A stretch of 64,000 bases of DNA from Lingula anatina. Taxonomy: Eukaryota > Brachiopoda > Lingulata > Lingulida > Lingulidae. The notes beneath the pieces were generated by a model. It was not told where the DNA came from. It ran no database searches and saw only the letters and a list, made by a program, of their open reading frames with translations. How positions within the stretch are numbered: the stretch's first letter is position 1; every line of letters starts with the position of its first letter. Below, in pieces: positions 38,087-50,000 of the stretch. The stretch covers positions 618,726-682,725 of the forward strand of contig NW_019774624.1 in the NCBI RefSeq assembly GCF_001039355.2. The letters run 5' to 3'. A program made the translations under genes and the position numbers.

Positions 38087-38601
38087 GGAGAGAGAGAAAG
38101 AGAGAGAGAGAGAGAGGAAGGGAGGGGGTCGCCAAGAGTTGGCATGTTGAAATTTCAACGTAAGGGAAAAATCTGAGACAGAGGCATGACTGTCACGCAG
38201 ATGAAAAAAGGAGTCAAATGACATTATTGATTGACGTTCAGACCACCGCGAAGACAGCTGGGGGTATAATATGTGTTTAATCGGAAACCTCTCTAACTGA
38301 GAACCAGCTTACGTACTCGTTCAAATACTTCTATTCATTTTAAATGCTCACTTGAGAGCACGTTAAACTCTAGTTTTGTATCAAAGTCTGCACAGTCGAT
38401 ACGCGTGTCACAGCCATAGAATCATTTAACATAACGTTTAATATAATGCATAACCAGTCGCAACCCGTACTTTAAATCAATACTAAAAGCTGACTTGATA
38501 TTCACATTTCTTACTCTTAAATGGGTGTCTCAAACATACTCACCTGCCGAGACAACACCTACGTTCAACGCTAGGTGAGTCAGCACAGTTAGACGATGCA
38601 T
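35063..38601 (-). CDS. Single-pass membrane protein with tiny ectodomain and PPxY tail, 3 exons
   Basis: Exons (minus strand): 38601-38544, 36999-36437, 35740-35063; phases 1 and 0 match; 432 residues. Exon 1 encodes a signal peptide (MHRLTVLTHLALNVGVVSA), after which only a few residues (ELSQALV) precede a membrane helix at ~27-52 (FGTTAGVLFLAAVALLVFVC) and a basic stop-transfer (QQRKSKTKK). The remaining ~375 residues are a cytoplasmic tail rich in Pro, Tyr, Asn, Arg and Asp, without Cys or predicted fold. Two PPxY motifs (PPYY at ~120-123, PPDY at ~269-272) would suit WW domains such as those of Nedd4-type ubiquitin ligases; many tyrosines sit in acidic or Pro contexts. An adaptor role is inferred. 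No named family is recognised. A ~260-bp tandem duplication lies in intron 2. Confidence 0.72.
35789..36311. repeat. Two-copy tandem duplication, ~260 bp unit
   Basis: The segment from ACATTTTTTTCTTATAAG at ~35789 is repeated from ~36049 almost base for base to TTTTGTATTGTA. Differences seen are a missing T (GGGTTGGG versus GGGTGGG) and an extra GATC (GCCGATG versus GCCGATCGATG). It lies within intron 2 of the minus-strand PPxY membrane-protein gene, so it does not affect coding. Recent duplication or assembly duplication. Confidence 0.92.
38047..38118. repeat. (GA)n microsatellite
   Basis: GT then GA dinucleotide tract in intron 1 of the PPxY membrane-protein gene. Confidence 0.95.
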
Positions 38602-40479
38602 GGTAAGACGGCGGGCACATGAAATCAAAGCCACTACTGATTAACTAGCTTCTACGGCTAAAGACTTGCACTGGCATCGACGTGTTCGGAAAGCTGTAAA
38701 AATACCGTCTCAAGTTTAAACAGCTTCAGCCCCAGCAGTAGAATAATAGCAGTGAGTCTGACAGGGCTCCACATACACTGTATGTAGGGCACTCAAATCA
38801 ATCTCAGCTCCTTCCTTGGAGGTCAGATCAAGCAGTTCAACCCTGACGTAGTACAACTTTTTCTAGTCAGTGACTAGTCTAAATTTCCTTCGGTTTTTGT
38901 GGGCGCTACTCCCTGTCTGTGTGCGTGGCTTATGATGTTGATTCAGGACCTAATAATCTCATTACAATGGCACATTACAAATATCCTCTTTCCCTTTGCT
39001 CCATGTCTGTCCTCATTCTGGGACCACCGCCCCCAGTATCGGCACTCACCATCCAGGAAGTAACCGATTAGTGCACTTTATATGTATTACGGCGCCTTAC
39101 GAATAAGTCACGCCCTTCCAGCTTGGCGCTGTTTTCCTCCCCCGTGTAAACACGTTTTGTGCGACCAGGGTGTGTATGTGTGCTATTCAGACGCACTGCC
39201 TATTCAAGCGATGTTTACCTTCATGGCGGGGACACAATAGCTAAGGGGTGAATGATTTGTGGGGTCAAATAATGGGATGCATATAGAAAAAATACATGAT
39301 ATCAATATGATATCAACATGCATACCCTACCATATATTATCAGTCCTACCCTCTTCCAGGGCACAGATTGATTTTTTGCTAGATATTCACAGATAATGTC
39401 TCCGGCTAAATATAGTGAATCTTTTAACTGTGGTGGTGACTGGGGGAAAATGTCCTGGGAGAGGGTATATCACTCCTTCGTGCAAGAGGCAGGGCATGTC
39501 CAATTTTTAAAGTTTATTTACACATAATTCATGCAAATACGTGCTGCGTCGTCCGCCGAGACCAAGTCAATCGATACCCATTTCCATAATTTCGGCATTA
39601 TTCTACCATCCCATAGCTTTTCTTGGATGAGCCCCCCCCCCCCAACACATTTAAATCTGGTCTGTAAGCGCCTGTATGCAATAAAATGAAATTGTGAAAA
39701 AACTTTTAAAAGCAGTCTTTATTTTCCTGTATATTATTACATGTTTGATAGATTCCACTTGCGAAATTTGTTCGAACATCCAGATATTGCGCTCCAAATT
39801 GTTTTAATTGTATAAATATGCAAGATGAATTTTTTATCTTAAAAGCACTACTAAATTTTAAGCTAGGATTAAGTTTATTTTATTAATCGCTTAACATGGA
39901 TGAAACAATGCCCCGTTTATAATATTTTCACCATAAACAAGTCCAAAGTTGCCGGGGTCTGAGGTATCTCCATAACACTCAAAGGAAAACAGAGAAAAGC
40001 AAATACTGTACAATAAGAAATCTTCACTAAAATGTTAAATAAAAAATTACAGAAGGTGAACAAAATTTCTCCTCTTCTAAACAATTACATTAGCCCGTAC
40101 ACAATTAATCGCTCGTGCACGTGTGTAAGAGGAAGAGATACGCGAATAGTATAAAGAAACATTCTTTTCTTAATGCCAAAAGAATAACCTGACGATAATC
40201 AAAGTGCCAAAATATTATAAAGTATATTTCGTGATTTTTTGGTAGAGGATAAAGCATACATGTCAGAACTAAAAAATTTCACAACAAAGGCTCCTAATTT
40301 AAACAACTTTGAGACCTAAAACTATTTCTTGAAATAAACTTACTAACATCAATTTCAATTAGCCAAATAAAATAGATAAAATAAAAATAAAAAATGAATA
40401 ATCAAATAAATAAACAAACGCTCCTATTTTCCTCTAAATAAGTTACATCAGGAATCTGAGAATTATAAAACTACGCCCT
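38602..40479. other. Intergenic DNA with a short TIR element
   Basis: Upstream of the PPxY gene and downstream of the Kv gene (both minus). Around 39345-39475 an element with ends CTACCCTCTTCCAGGG and CCTGGGAGAGGGTA shares an internal block (GCACAGATTGATTTTTTGC, inverse) with the element near 8440-8560. Nothing else recognised; the part next to 40479 is A/T-rich 3' UTR-like sequence. Confidence 0.45.
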
Positions 40480-42600
40480 TTAATTTTTTAGATTTCCACA
40501 AAACTTCCCCTGCAGTTCTGCACTCGTGTTCGAGCGAAAATGACGGTCATGTTTTTCGAAATTGTCGGCAAAGTCATTATATACCTGGTATTTAGTGCTT
40601 ATAATGGAAATAGGGAGGCTAGTCAGCACCAGCCCCGAACAAATACAGATAACGCCTATCAAATAACCAATAACACCTGTAGGGTGCACATCCCCGTAAC
40701 CAACAGTTGTCATGGTAACGATTGTCCACCAATATCCAATAAACATGTTTGGGAATTTATTACTTTCCTCTGCCATTTCAGCATAGTAGATAACTGGACC
40801 AAAAATAAGTAGACCTACTGTTAAAACCAACATCATTAGGCCGAAATCCTTTGCGCATGCTTTAAGAGTTAGATATATTACTCGTAACTTCTTTGAAATC
40901 GCACACAGGCGAAATAGCTTGGTTGCACGAATAACATCAGATGTGATTCTGAAAAATCTAAAAACAGACATGTTGGTGTCAGTGAAGTACAGAATAACAC
41001 TTCCATAGCCACTAAAAAGCCAGATCATTGTGAGCACATGAACCGGCATCTTCAAGGCTATGAATATATTGGGAGCGGACAAGATGACCAATATGATATC
41101 TATTGTGAAGAAAACGAAGGCTGCAAGTTGAATCATCATTATGCTGAGGGGTTCCTTGGTCGCCAAGAGGTCCCCGAATTCCCCTGGAACAGTGATGTTT
41201 TCTGCGTCATCTGCGTTGCCGTTGAATGTTATCCTGATAATAGGCAGTGTGCCAAGTGCTGGAAATATCGCAGTTACTATCAGGATGGCGGTATACAACC
41301 AGAAATATATCTGAAAATATTGGAACATTTTTCTGATAAATACAAATTTATGTCAATACTCCGCAATTTCTCAAATTTTGTACGTGAATTGGAGTGATAG
41401 TATTTGACTTGGCAGTGGGAAATTTATCAGAATTTAAATTCAAAATTAATGATTAATTTATTGCTCTTAAAATACTTAAACTTATGGAAATATAAAAAAC
41501 GATATCAATTGAGCCCATAGAAGTACATGTAGGCTTTGGCTAGATTGGCAAATTTCATTAGTCGAGGCCCTTTCAAAGCCTCTAGATCTCGTGTAAATGT
41601 CCCTTACATAAATGTAAAAAAAGTCCTGTTTACTGACAGCAATAATTTATATTTCAAAGCAAATCTAGTTAATGGTAAATACGTGATAATGGGTCTAAGT
41701 ATTGCAATGAAAAAAGGAAGTCTTATTAAAATAATTAACAGAGGTACTTGTAAAATGACTATGGTTTGTTATGCAAATAATTACCAAATAAATCAGAAGC
41801 CGTTTAGTTAATAATCAAGTTTTTTGATTTCAGTCTTTTTGGTCACAAAATTTGGAACGTGAACATATTGTCGAGATATACTGATATTAGTGGTTGTTTA
41901 CCTATACATGAATCCTGGATTTAATCACCGCTTATATTATGTTCTACTATCTTCGCTTGTATAATGTTTTGTAGGGAAATAAAAGAGCTTTATCATTTTA
42001 ACGACCATCCACTTTTTTATTACTTAAAAATTAATTAAAATGCCTAAGAAATTACCAATGCTCCCTTGGATGACGTTGGGCAGGCCAAAAAATTCCAGAT
42101 GGTTTTTCGCTTAGACGCAGGCAGACAATTTAAAGACTCATTCTCTGCCTGTTTTTCATCAAACATTGCAAATTCCTCATATATCTGTCGATTTTCTCTC
42201 TCCTTATTCCTGTATTCGTTGAAAGCATCAAAACAGCAGTTGGGAAGGTTAGGGTCGGAAACAACCCAAAAAACCAATTCTTCTTGCAATCTCTCACTAC
42301 ACAGACTTGGAGAAACATGCAGAGCGCCGGTGCGCAGATATTCAAGTACGCATTCAAAATACTTTGGGTTGCGATCAAAATAGTATTCCCCGACTTTCAC
42401 CGATCGGTTTCTTTTGTGGTGCTCCGCAATCTTCTCAAATTTTGTACCCGCTATACTGGTTAGGGTGTCTGTACAGGTAACAAATTGCTGACCACCAATA
42501 TTTATAGTAACTCTATCGGTGACTCTTCCTAAACCTATCTCTCTTTCAATGTCATCAACGTCCAGTAGTGCTTCCGATTTTTTTTGGGTTTTCTCCACAA
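40480..42600 (-). CDS. Voltage-gated potassium channel, Shab/Shaw/Shal-like; 5' exon missing
   Basis: Exons seen: 42600-42056 and 41310-40480 (phase 0 join), about 457 residues plus an unseen start. The first exon opens after a TTCTTTCTAG acceptor with GTG, and no ATG lies in frame upstream before a stop, so an upstream exon must supply the start. The N-terminal T1 domain (VTINIGGQQFVT…YFDRNPKYFECVLEYLRTG) carries an exact HX5CX20CC zinc motif, typical of non-Shaker Kv channels. S1-S6 follow, with an NIT glycosylation site in the S1-S2 loop. S4 reads FRFFRITSDVIRATKLFRL, with fewer regularly spaced positive residues and an Asp inside. The pore has the filter TVGYGD. S6 has LPISII instead of the usual PVP hinge. 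Forms tetrameric K+ channels in the plasma membrane; gating may be unusual. Confidence 0.88.
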
Positions 42601-43846
42601 CTAGAAAGAATAGCCCACTTCTCCCCTGTAACTGAAGCGCGAGCGTTTGTTCCAGTTTTGGAGGGATAGCCAGGGAGAGCAGTGCCCTGCATCTTGTAGT
42701 TTGGTCTGAGGTGACTCTAGTGATTGCTGTTACTTGCTGTCACTTGTACTTCTTATATCCTCTCTCGTCTACTTATGGTCGAACAGAGGCCGCATTCCAC
42801 GCACTGATCACGAAAAAAGACGAATGCATCATTTGTTTATCAGTGAATTAAAGCAAGAATCGATTTTGGATAAAGGCTTCTATTCAATCAAAAGAAAAGT
42901 TGTAAAACTATCGATTCGCCACACTCTTCTTTTGTTTCGTATGGAAACCGAAATAATACCTGGAGACATTAAGTTATCCAAACTACCGAGAAACAGTGAC
43001 GCAAAGAAATGTGGATACAATTCCAGAAGCGCACATTTACACTTAATCTTTGACCTGGTCCACACTATAGATATTGATGGTTTTGAGAACAGAGTGCTGC
43101 ATCCGTCTTAAAATGCCATTTACGCTGCTAGATGACTAACGCAAATACAATCACGGGCGTCATGTCATCTTTAATTTCAGTAATTATAGAATGCGTGTCA
43201 TGTATACGGGGCAATACATCACTTTGGTTACCATTGCTTGCGAACCATGCATATGGGTGCTATTTTTCGCAGACATACAGATACCCCTTATTTTCAAAGT
43301 CCTTTTTACACTGATTTAATCTAAAGCAACAGTTTGCACTGCATCCAAACCAAGACCTCACAATTTGCAGGATAAGTCTGAATATGGTCTTATGGGGCGG
43401 AATTGATGAATTGTGACTAGGCCCTGGTTTTTATTGCAATTTTGACTTTCTTTAAATTTGCCTCACATTAAAAACTCCCAACGGTTCCTAGAAATAATGG
43501 TGTATATCTGTTCTGCCAATACTAGGCCCAATTGTTACCGTAAGTAAAAATAACTTTTGTAGTCTTTCAGTGGCTTCTTCATTGATTACTTGGGGTTGAT
43601 AGGTGAATGGTCATTAGGTTCACTACGTCGTAACTGGTCTTAAAGCTTTTGTGAAATTAAGGACCATAAATTTAACTATATAATTCCATTTTATCGCATT
43701 ATATACCGTGTTCTAGATTAGACAGTGTGGATATATACCAAGGTATTTTTATGCATCATATTTCAGGCATTTCGTTCATTGAACTATAAGATAAAGTGCT
43801 TCGCTGGGCAACAAGTTTCTTGGTGCTCCCACCACCCACAAAAATA

Positions 43847-44279
43847 CAGTACATGTAACAATGGATCCGTCAAGTAACACTATAGCCCAAAAGGAGTGGT
43901 GCTCCTTAACTTTATACTAAGTCGAGAGTTTTGAAAAGTAAAAACACTAAATGCTCTCCAAGGCATAAATATATGTTCGAGTACCTGGTTTAATACCCTG
44001 TAGGGCGCATCGGACAAGTCAGTAATCTGATAAACAAAACAAAGGAACCTTTATGCTATTCCCCTGCTGTGGTTCTGTCGGAAAGGTTTTACAAACACCC
44101 AATGTTGGGTCCATGAATGTGTTTGTCTAGCCTGCCATCCCCCAACCTGATCATCAACAAATTCAAATAAACCAAACGCATGCTTCATTGAAACGATCAA
44201 TAAATAAGAAAAAATACAAAACTAGAAAAGCACTCCTAGAGCGCAGACCTCCGCCAAGGCAGCAAAGTCTCCACCCNCA

Positions 44280-44312
<33 letters not shown>

Positions 44313-44740
44313 AGTACATCTAACAATGGATCCGTCAAGTAACACTATAGCCCAAAGGAGTGGTGCTCCTTAACTTTATACTATGTCGAGAGTTTTGCAA
44401 AGTAAAAACACTAAATGCTCTCCAAGGCATAAATATATGTTCGAGTACCTGGTTTAATACCCTGTAGGGCGCATCGGACAAGTCAGTAATCTGATAAACA
44501 AAACAAAGGAACCTTTATGCTATTACCCTGCTGTGGTTCTGTCGGAAGGTTTTACAAACACCCAATGTTGGGTCAATGAATGTGTTTGTCTAGCCTGCCA
44601 TCCCCCAACCTGATCATCAACAAATTCAAATGAACCAAACGCATGCTTCATTGAAACGATCAATAAATAAGAAAAAAAACAAAACTAGAAAAGCACTCCT
44701 AGAGCGCAGACCTCCGCCAAGGCAGCAAAGTCTCCACCCA
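43847..44740. repeat. Two-copy tandem duplication (~430 bp) separated by N and poly(A)
   Basis: 43847-44279 (from CACAAAAATACAGTACATGTAAC) recurs at about 44311-44740 with few changes (for example CATGTAAC versus CATCTAAC, one A lost in AAAAGGAG). The first copy ends at CTCCACCC, an ambiguous base (N, 44277), CAC and about 30 A; the second continues into unique sequence. The N and homopolymer at the junction raise the possibility of an assembly artefact. Confidence 0.9.
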
Positions 44741-44990
44741 ATGCCGTTTCACCCCTAAATTTTCATTCTATAATGATTTAGTTTTTGATTTTTGATTATT
44801 GATTATTGATTGATTATTGATCTGGATCACCACCAAAAACTAATCATCTGTCTCTTGGCCCACTTCTGACAGTTCCTGAAAATTTCATCAAAATCGGTCC
44901 ATAACTTTTTGAGTTATGTTGATGACAGACAGACAGAAAGACAGACAGACAAACAAACAGGGGTGAAAACATAACCTCCTTGGCGGAGGT
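44710..44990. mobile_element. MITE with ACCTCCGCCAAGG termini
   Basis: ACCTCCGCCAAGG (44710-44722) is mirrored by CCTTGGCGGAGGT (44978-44990). The interior ends with tandem GACAGACA units and GGGGTGAAAACATAACCT, a right end I know as recurrent in marine invertebrate genomes. A truncated left end of the same element is in the first copy of the neighbouring duplication (about 44247-44279). No coding frame. Confidence 0.7.
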
Positions 44991-46365
44991 AAATATTGCA
45001 ACAAAATTTAAACAATTTAATTCATAAGGCATCCAGTGTGCGTTAGACCTTAATGTTGCAAAATAATTTTATAGGCGCCGGCTTTATCATCAAGGTGTTC
45101 CTTTACCAGAACCGTAAATAAAGTAATACTGGGTTCCCAAGCCTAGATCGATCCATCTAGATCGGTCTTACTTCCCGGGGAACTAACGTATGTCGAACTC
45201 CACGTAATGAAGCGAGACATTTCAACCGAATTATAGTTACTTTCTTACAACTAACTGTTCACTGGAATCCTCACCATGAAGATATCTATGAATTCCGCAT
45301 ATAATAAGAAATTATATACAACATTTTTCCTTTTAATATATTTTACTATCAAAACGCATGTCCTCAGGGGCCCAGTCCTGAATCACGTGGAATTTAACAA
45401 AGACATGAGTCCACCCACTCACACATAAACATACATATCTATTTTTGAATTAACATGATTAGAAATACAAATTAAAATAATTTTTTAAACGAAGCAATTT
45501 TAGTTATTTCTTCAATCTACTATTCTACTGCACCGTGTACGAGAGTGATGCTTCTCGATGATTTCTGGCACGAAGGACCGCGCCAAACAGGAAAGTGATC
45601 GACCGCACTTGTGGTTCATAATGCAGCAAAATATTTACAGTCGTACCGTGAAATCGCTATTAAAGAAATTGACTTGTCGAACGGAATCACAAATCTGTTG
45701 CTCAAAGTCACAAAGATTTCTTTGATAACATTGGGATACCATTTTGAGAGACAGGCTTATTTGATCCAAGCACGGTGAGGCGGGAACCAGACCGCTGGTA
45801 TCCATATGTGATCAGTATAAAAAAACTCCACACACAACCTTACACTTTGATGTGTATAATTGTCTTCATTCGTAGTTGGAAGAGACCTCCTTACTGGTTG
45901 ACCTTCACAGGGATCCTCCTCGACTTCGTGTTCCTCTGCCATTTTGACCAATTCTGCATTTCCAGACTTTTACTAGCTGGCAAGCAGTAAAATAATATCA
46001 ATTCAAACACTACTATGGTCGAAAAGTGAGAATGACGATCCTAAATTATGACAAACCTTGAGCAAATAAAGCGTTTTATTTGTTTATTCATAATTCATTG
46101 AAAAAGCAGGAAATATGAGTTGGAAATCACGAACTACCGAAAATAAAAACTTTGTTTAGCAAATGAAGAAAAAGCCGCATTTACCAGTCCCGGGGATGGA
46201 ACTCTTCAAGGATCATGCTAAATAATAAAAAATGCTTCACGCTTCTTGGGGAAAATAAAAAGTGTCTTTCACGGGTAACGACAATACCAAGTGGGTCCCT
46301 AATATGTTTTATACACCTACTCTATAAACAATACATCACAAGTATTATAATTGTCTATTTTGTAC

Positions 46366-46737
46366 TGTATACCTCTCTTGTGAATATAAGGCCACGGTAT
46401 TGTTCAGCGTATGCACTGAACGCGTGAGAGAGACGGTAACGTCACCTTAGCCACATTCCTTTTTAAATTAACGCAATTTAACTATTTTGATGCTACGCAG
46501 TAAAGCCGAAGCATTGTTAGCGTGTCCTTAATTAAACCGTCTCCATTTAAAACGACACGGTGCAGCAAAGGCGACGCATTGTAATATCGCCCCTAATTAA
46601 GACCTCTAATTCTACTTAGTCACTAGAGGACTTGTTAACTTTACTCTGTCTAGGTGCCACGATTTCTTAATAGTAAATATCATGAGAATTGGTGATCTGG
46701 GAGTAGTATAAAAGCTCGTCCTCACAGTTGCCACTTA
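46366..46737 (+). promoter_or_regulatory. Conserved promoter of Pif-like gene 1
   Basis: The ~410 bp before the first intron is closely matched at 61836-62245 in front of the second gene, including TTCAGCG…CACTGAACGCGTGAGAG, GTAACGTCACC, TAGCCACATTCC, AATAGTAAATATCATGAGAA and the core promoter. TATAAAA lies at 46707-46713. Inside is an imperfect direct repeat of a ~40-bp block, GCAGTAAAGCCGAAGCATTG (46498) and GCAGCAAAGGCGACGCATTG (46562), also present in copy 2, which looks like a doubled enhancer element. Which factor binds is unknown. Confidence 0.7.
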
Positions 46738-46779
46738 TCTCGCTAGCTGACAGCTAAGACAGATCATCTCTGGAGTAAG
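46738..46779 (+). other. Noncoding first exon of Pif-like gene 1
   Basis: From ~30 nt after the TATA box to the donor TAAG|GTGAGT at 46780. Nearly identical to 62204-62245. The intron is closed by TTTCCAG at 47037, 7 nt before the start codon. The transcription start is estimated. Confidence 0.6.
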
Positions 46780-47044
46780 GTGAGTCTCAGTGGTACCTTC
46801 AAATAGTACCGTCAGTTTTGAACTGGAGCCAGGATACATGTACAAGGGGATGAATGTATAACAGTAGGCATGGACTATTTTACACAGGACAGGAAAATTT
46901 CTAATTGTTGTCTCGCTTGTTCGTTAGACTGTTTTCTGAGGGGGCTGGGAAGGAAAAGGGAACTAACGTATGTCCAACTTTACCCTCCCCTGCATTGGGT
47001 GCCTCAGCATTGATACTTATTTTTTTTTTATTTCCAGTTTCATC

Positions 47045-50000
47045 ATGCTTCGCCTTATCATCCTCGCCTTGGTGGGCAGTGCCCTCGCTAGATACGACGA
47101 GCATCATATTGGTGAGTAACCTGCCTGGCGAAATACTGTTTAATTTCTCTACTTATATGACGCATGTTATTTTGAATAACATCTAGATTCAAAGGTACTC
47201 AACGCAATTGTTGGACAAATATCTAAATATATCAAAATGATAAGAATAATGAATAGGCTTAACCCGTTACGCGGACTAAACGTGGTATCTTTTTTATTAC
47301 GTCGACTGCGATCGCCTTAACTTGATGGTAGCATTTTGGATTTCGTTTCAAAGCAAAATCGGTACAAGTAGCATACACGTGTAGCAGTGATATTTAACAA
47401 ATATAAACTATTTATCTATATCCACAGCTCCCAAATTCAACGACTTCTGCAAAAAGTGCATAGAAGAGAGAAATGGCGTTGGCTACTACGAGAACCCAGA
47501 AGACTGCAAAACTTATCTCCAGTGTGATTTGGATGATGATCTTAACATCAAGGTTCACGTGAAGGAATGTGCTGAAGGCACCCTCTTCGACGGTACCATC
47601 GTTACCTGCGTTCCATGTGAGGTCGCCACCTGCCCAGGCAGCAAGGTCCCATACCCACAGTGCCCACCAAGAAGTGAGTTAATGGTTTTTATTTTGCAAA
47701 AAGAATCACTATAGAGATATACCACTAGTCAACATTACAAAGACAATGTATGGACATGTTTTCATCTTAAATGAATACGAGCTTTCGTTAAGACGGCATC
47801 ACTGCTTGTTTACAATTTCAAGTTTAACATTAACATACACCTAAAAACAAGCCTTCTTGATCCTCAGCCGCCCCACCAACCACCACCCTCGCTTACACCA
47901 CCCTTCCCCAGTTTGACGGCAAATGTGACGGTCCTGACGGATGGACCTACTTGGCCGTGTGGGGTGATGCCAACACCTTCTACAGATCCCAGACCCTTGG
48001 TGATGAGACCAGAATCGAGCGTGTCAGCTGCGGACAGTGGGAGTTCAACGTCAAGAGATGCATGTGCATGGTTCCAGGTATGTGCGAATCTGACAAATAT
48101 CATATTACATAAATACTTTTCACGAATTCAGTTACTCCACAATGTCCACTGTTATATTTGTATCCATTCTTAAACATGGAATGACAATGTATTCATTATA
48201 TTGAAACATATCTTACAGATCTCCAGGCTATCGCCCTGTGGCCTTTCGATGAGCACACCGACACCACCGTCGATAACTTCTGGACAGACTGCGCTGGTGT
48301 AGAGCTTTCTGACGGTAAAGTCGGATACGCTGCCCACTTCAACGGCACCGTCCACTGCGAGGTCCCACGTTTTAACAACTACCCATGGGGCTCTGCCCTC
48401 ACCATTTCCTTCTGGTACAAGAACGCTGCTCACGCTAAGAACGACCGTGAGGGTCTCCTCAGCAACGGTAACTGCGCCATCGAGCCAACCATCTCCTTCT
48501 GGTCTGACCGCGGCTATCTTGGAGGCCGCGTCCTGGTCAACAACAACGGCACTCTCCTCACCGTCGACCTCGGCAAAAACGTAAGTATTGTTCAAAAACG
48601 GCATAGATTAAGAAAAATGATTGTTGCATATTCTCTACCCGAGGCCAGTTGAGTGATGTGTATATATATATATACTCACAGAAAAGAGCACAGATATTGC
48701 CAGAGAAATGCCTGTGACTATTATGTAATTAACATACAATTTTAATTTTGCGATTATACTACATATCTATCCTCCCGACGTCACTACAACAAACAACGTC
48801 AAACATCATATCTACTTCTTTAACGTCACCATCTCATAGAACGTTATGTCGCAACTAGCATGGTCCTAACCGCATTGTAACGTAATACGGAAGCAGGCGT
48901 GAACACAGTTGTTACAAAATGTTTTAAATTGTTAGTAATGGATAGCTTCACTTGAAGAGGCCTTATTATAGTGAAACGATAAACAACTGTACATAACTCT
49001 ATGCCATCTTGGTTAAAATAATGTTTTTTTTTTATAAATAATCAAAACGTGCTCTGTTGATTACGTCAGAAATGCACCTCAGACGAATGATTCAAGAAAC
49101 CATTTTTAGTATTTCACAAAAGCTACATAATACCGTCCTAAGTGGACTGATAGGTGCTCTGGAGAACCAGAGATACCTGAAGCCGAAAATGAAATTTTAC
49201 CCACAAAAACGCCTCTATTATGTAATCCGAAGAAAATGTATCTATGAAGTATGCACAATCATAATTACGTCATATGCCACGGTATCCCCTAAACTTTGCA
49301 TTATACTCCTATTATTGATATTCTTCACATCACAGGGTGGCAGCGGCTGGAACCACGTCGCCATGGTTTACGATGGTCTCAGACTGGTGCTTTACGTCAA
49401 CGGAAAAGTTGTCGTTGATGATATCGCTGTCGGTATGTACAGTTATTTTGAAATTTATTAATAGCTATATGTTCAATTTTTTAAAACTCTTTGCTGCCTC
49501 TGCTATAGGATATATTTAATTGTTCGTCACGAGTATTTTCCAACTAAAAAAAGATAATATATAAGATACGATAACAGTGTTTATATTGTGATCTATAATT
49601 TTCCAGAAATATTCAATTTTGTGAAGATTGTTTCAGTTTCATTTTATTATTTTCTACAGGTGCTATCCCAGCTACCCTTGCTCCACTGTACATGGGCAGA
49701 GACTTGAACTGTGAGGCCGTTGATGCCCGTTACAGCAACACCAACCTTGTCGGATTCCTCGATGAGGTAATTCTTCTGGATATCTTTATTTGTTGGATTG
49801 GAATGAAAAAAAATTAGGGTATCTTTATTTGTTAGATTGAAATGAAAATCTGTACTACTTGCTTGTTTAACAACTGTTTCCGAACAAGTCAAAAATGTAA
49901 TTTGGACAGGAATATTGTTATATCTGCTATATTCACTGGAATATTCAGGATATCATTGAGCGGAGTGGGAAGATGATTGTTTCAGTGTCATTAATTACCT

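Larger units (their letters stand above)
42601..46365. other. Intergenic DNA with a duplicated segment and a MITE
   Basis: Upstream of the Kv gene and of the first Pif-like gene. It contains the 43847-44740 tandem duplication, a MITE at 44710-44990 and a fragment related to the 18.8-kb MITE near 45144. The missing first Kv exon may lie here. No other coding exon is supported. Confidence 0.5.

Noticed and set aside
42734-43111. 125-codon plus-strand frame upstream of the Kv gene
   Set aside because: It starts at TTG, has no recognised domain and no promoter or splice context.
45895-45942. Possible minus-strand first exon (ATG in AAAATGG context, 16 codons MAEEHEVEEDPCEGQP, then GTAAGG)
   Set aside because: No downstream exon could be found to continue it; too short to support.
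46901-47107. Minus-strand 68-codon frame at Pif-like exon 2
   Set aside because: Antisense shadow of intron 1 and the signal-peptide exon.
47864-48604. Minus-strand frames opposite Pif-like exons
   Set aside because: Shadow frames produced by the strong C-ending codon bias of the plus-strand exons; the same shadows recur in copy 2.
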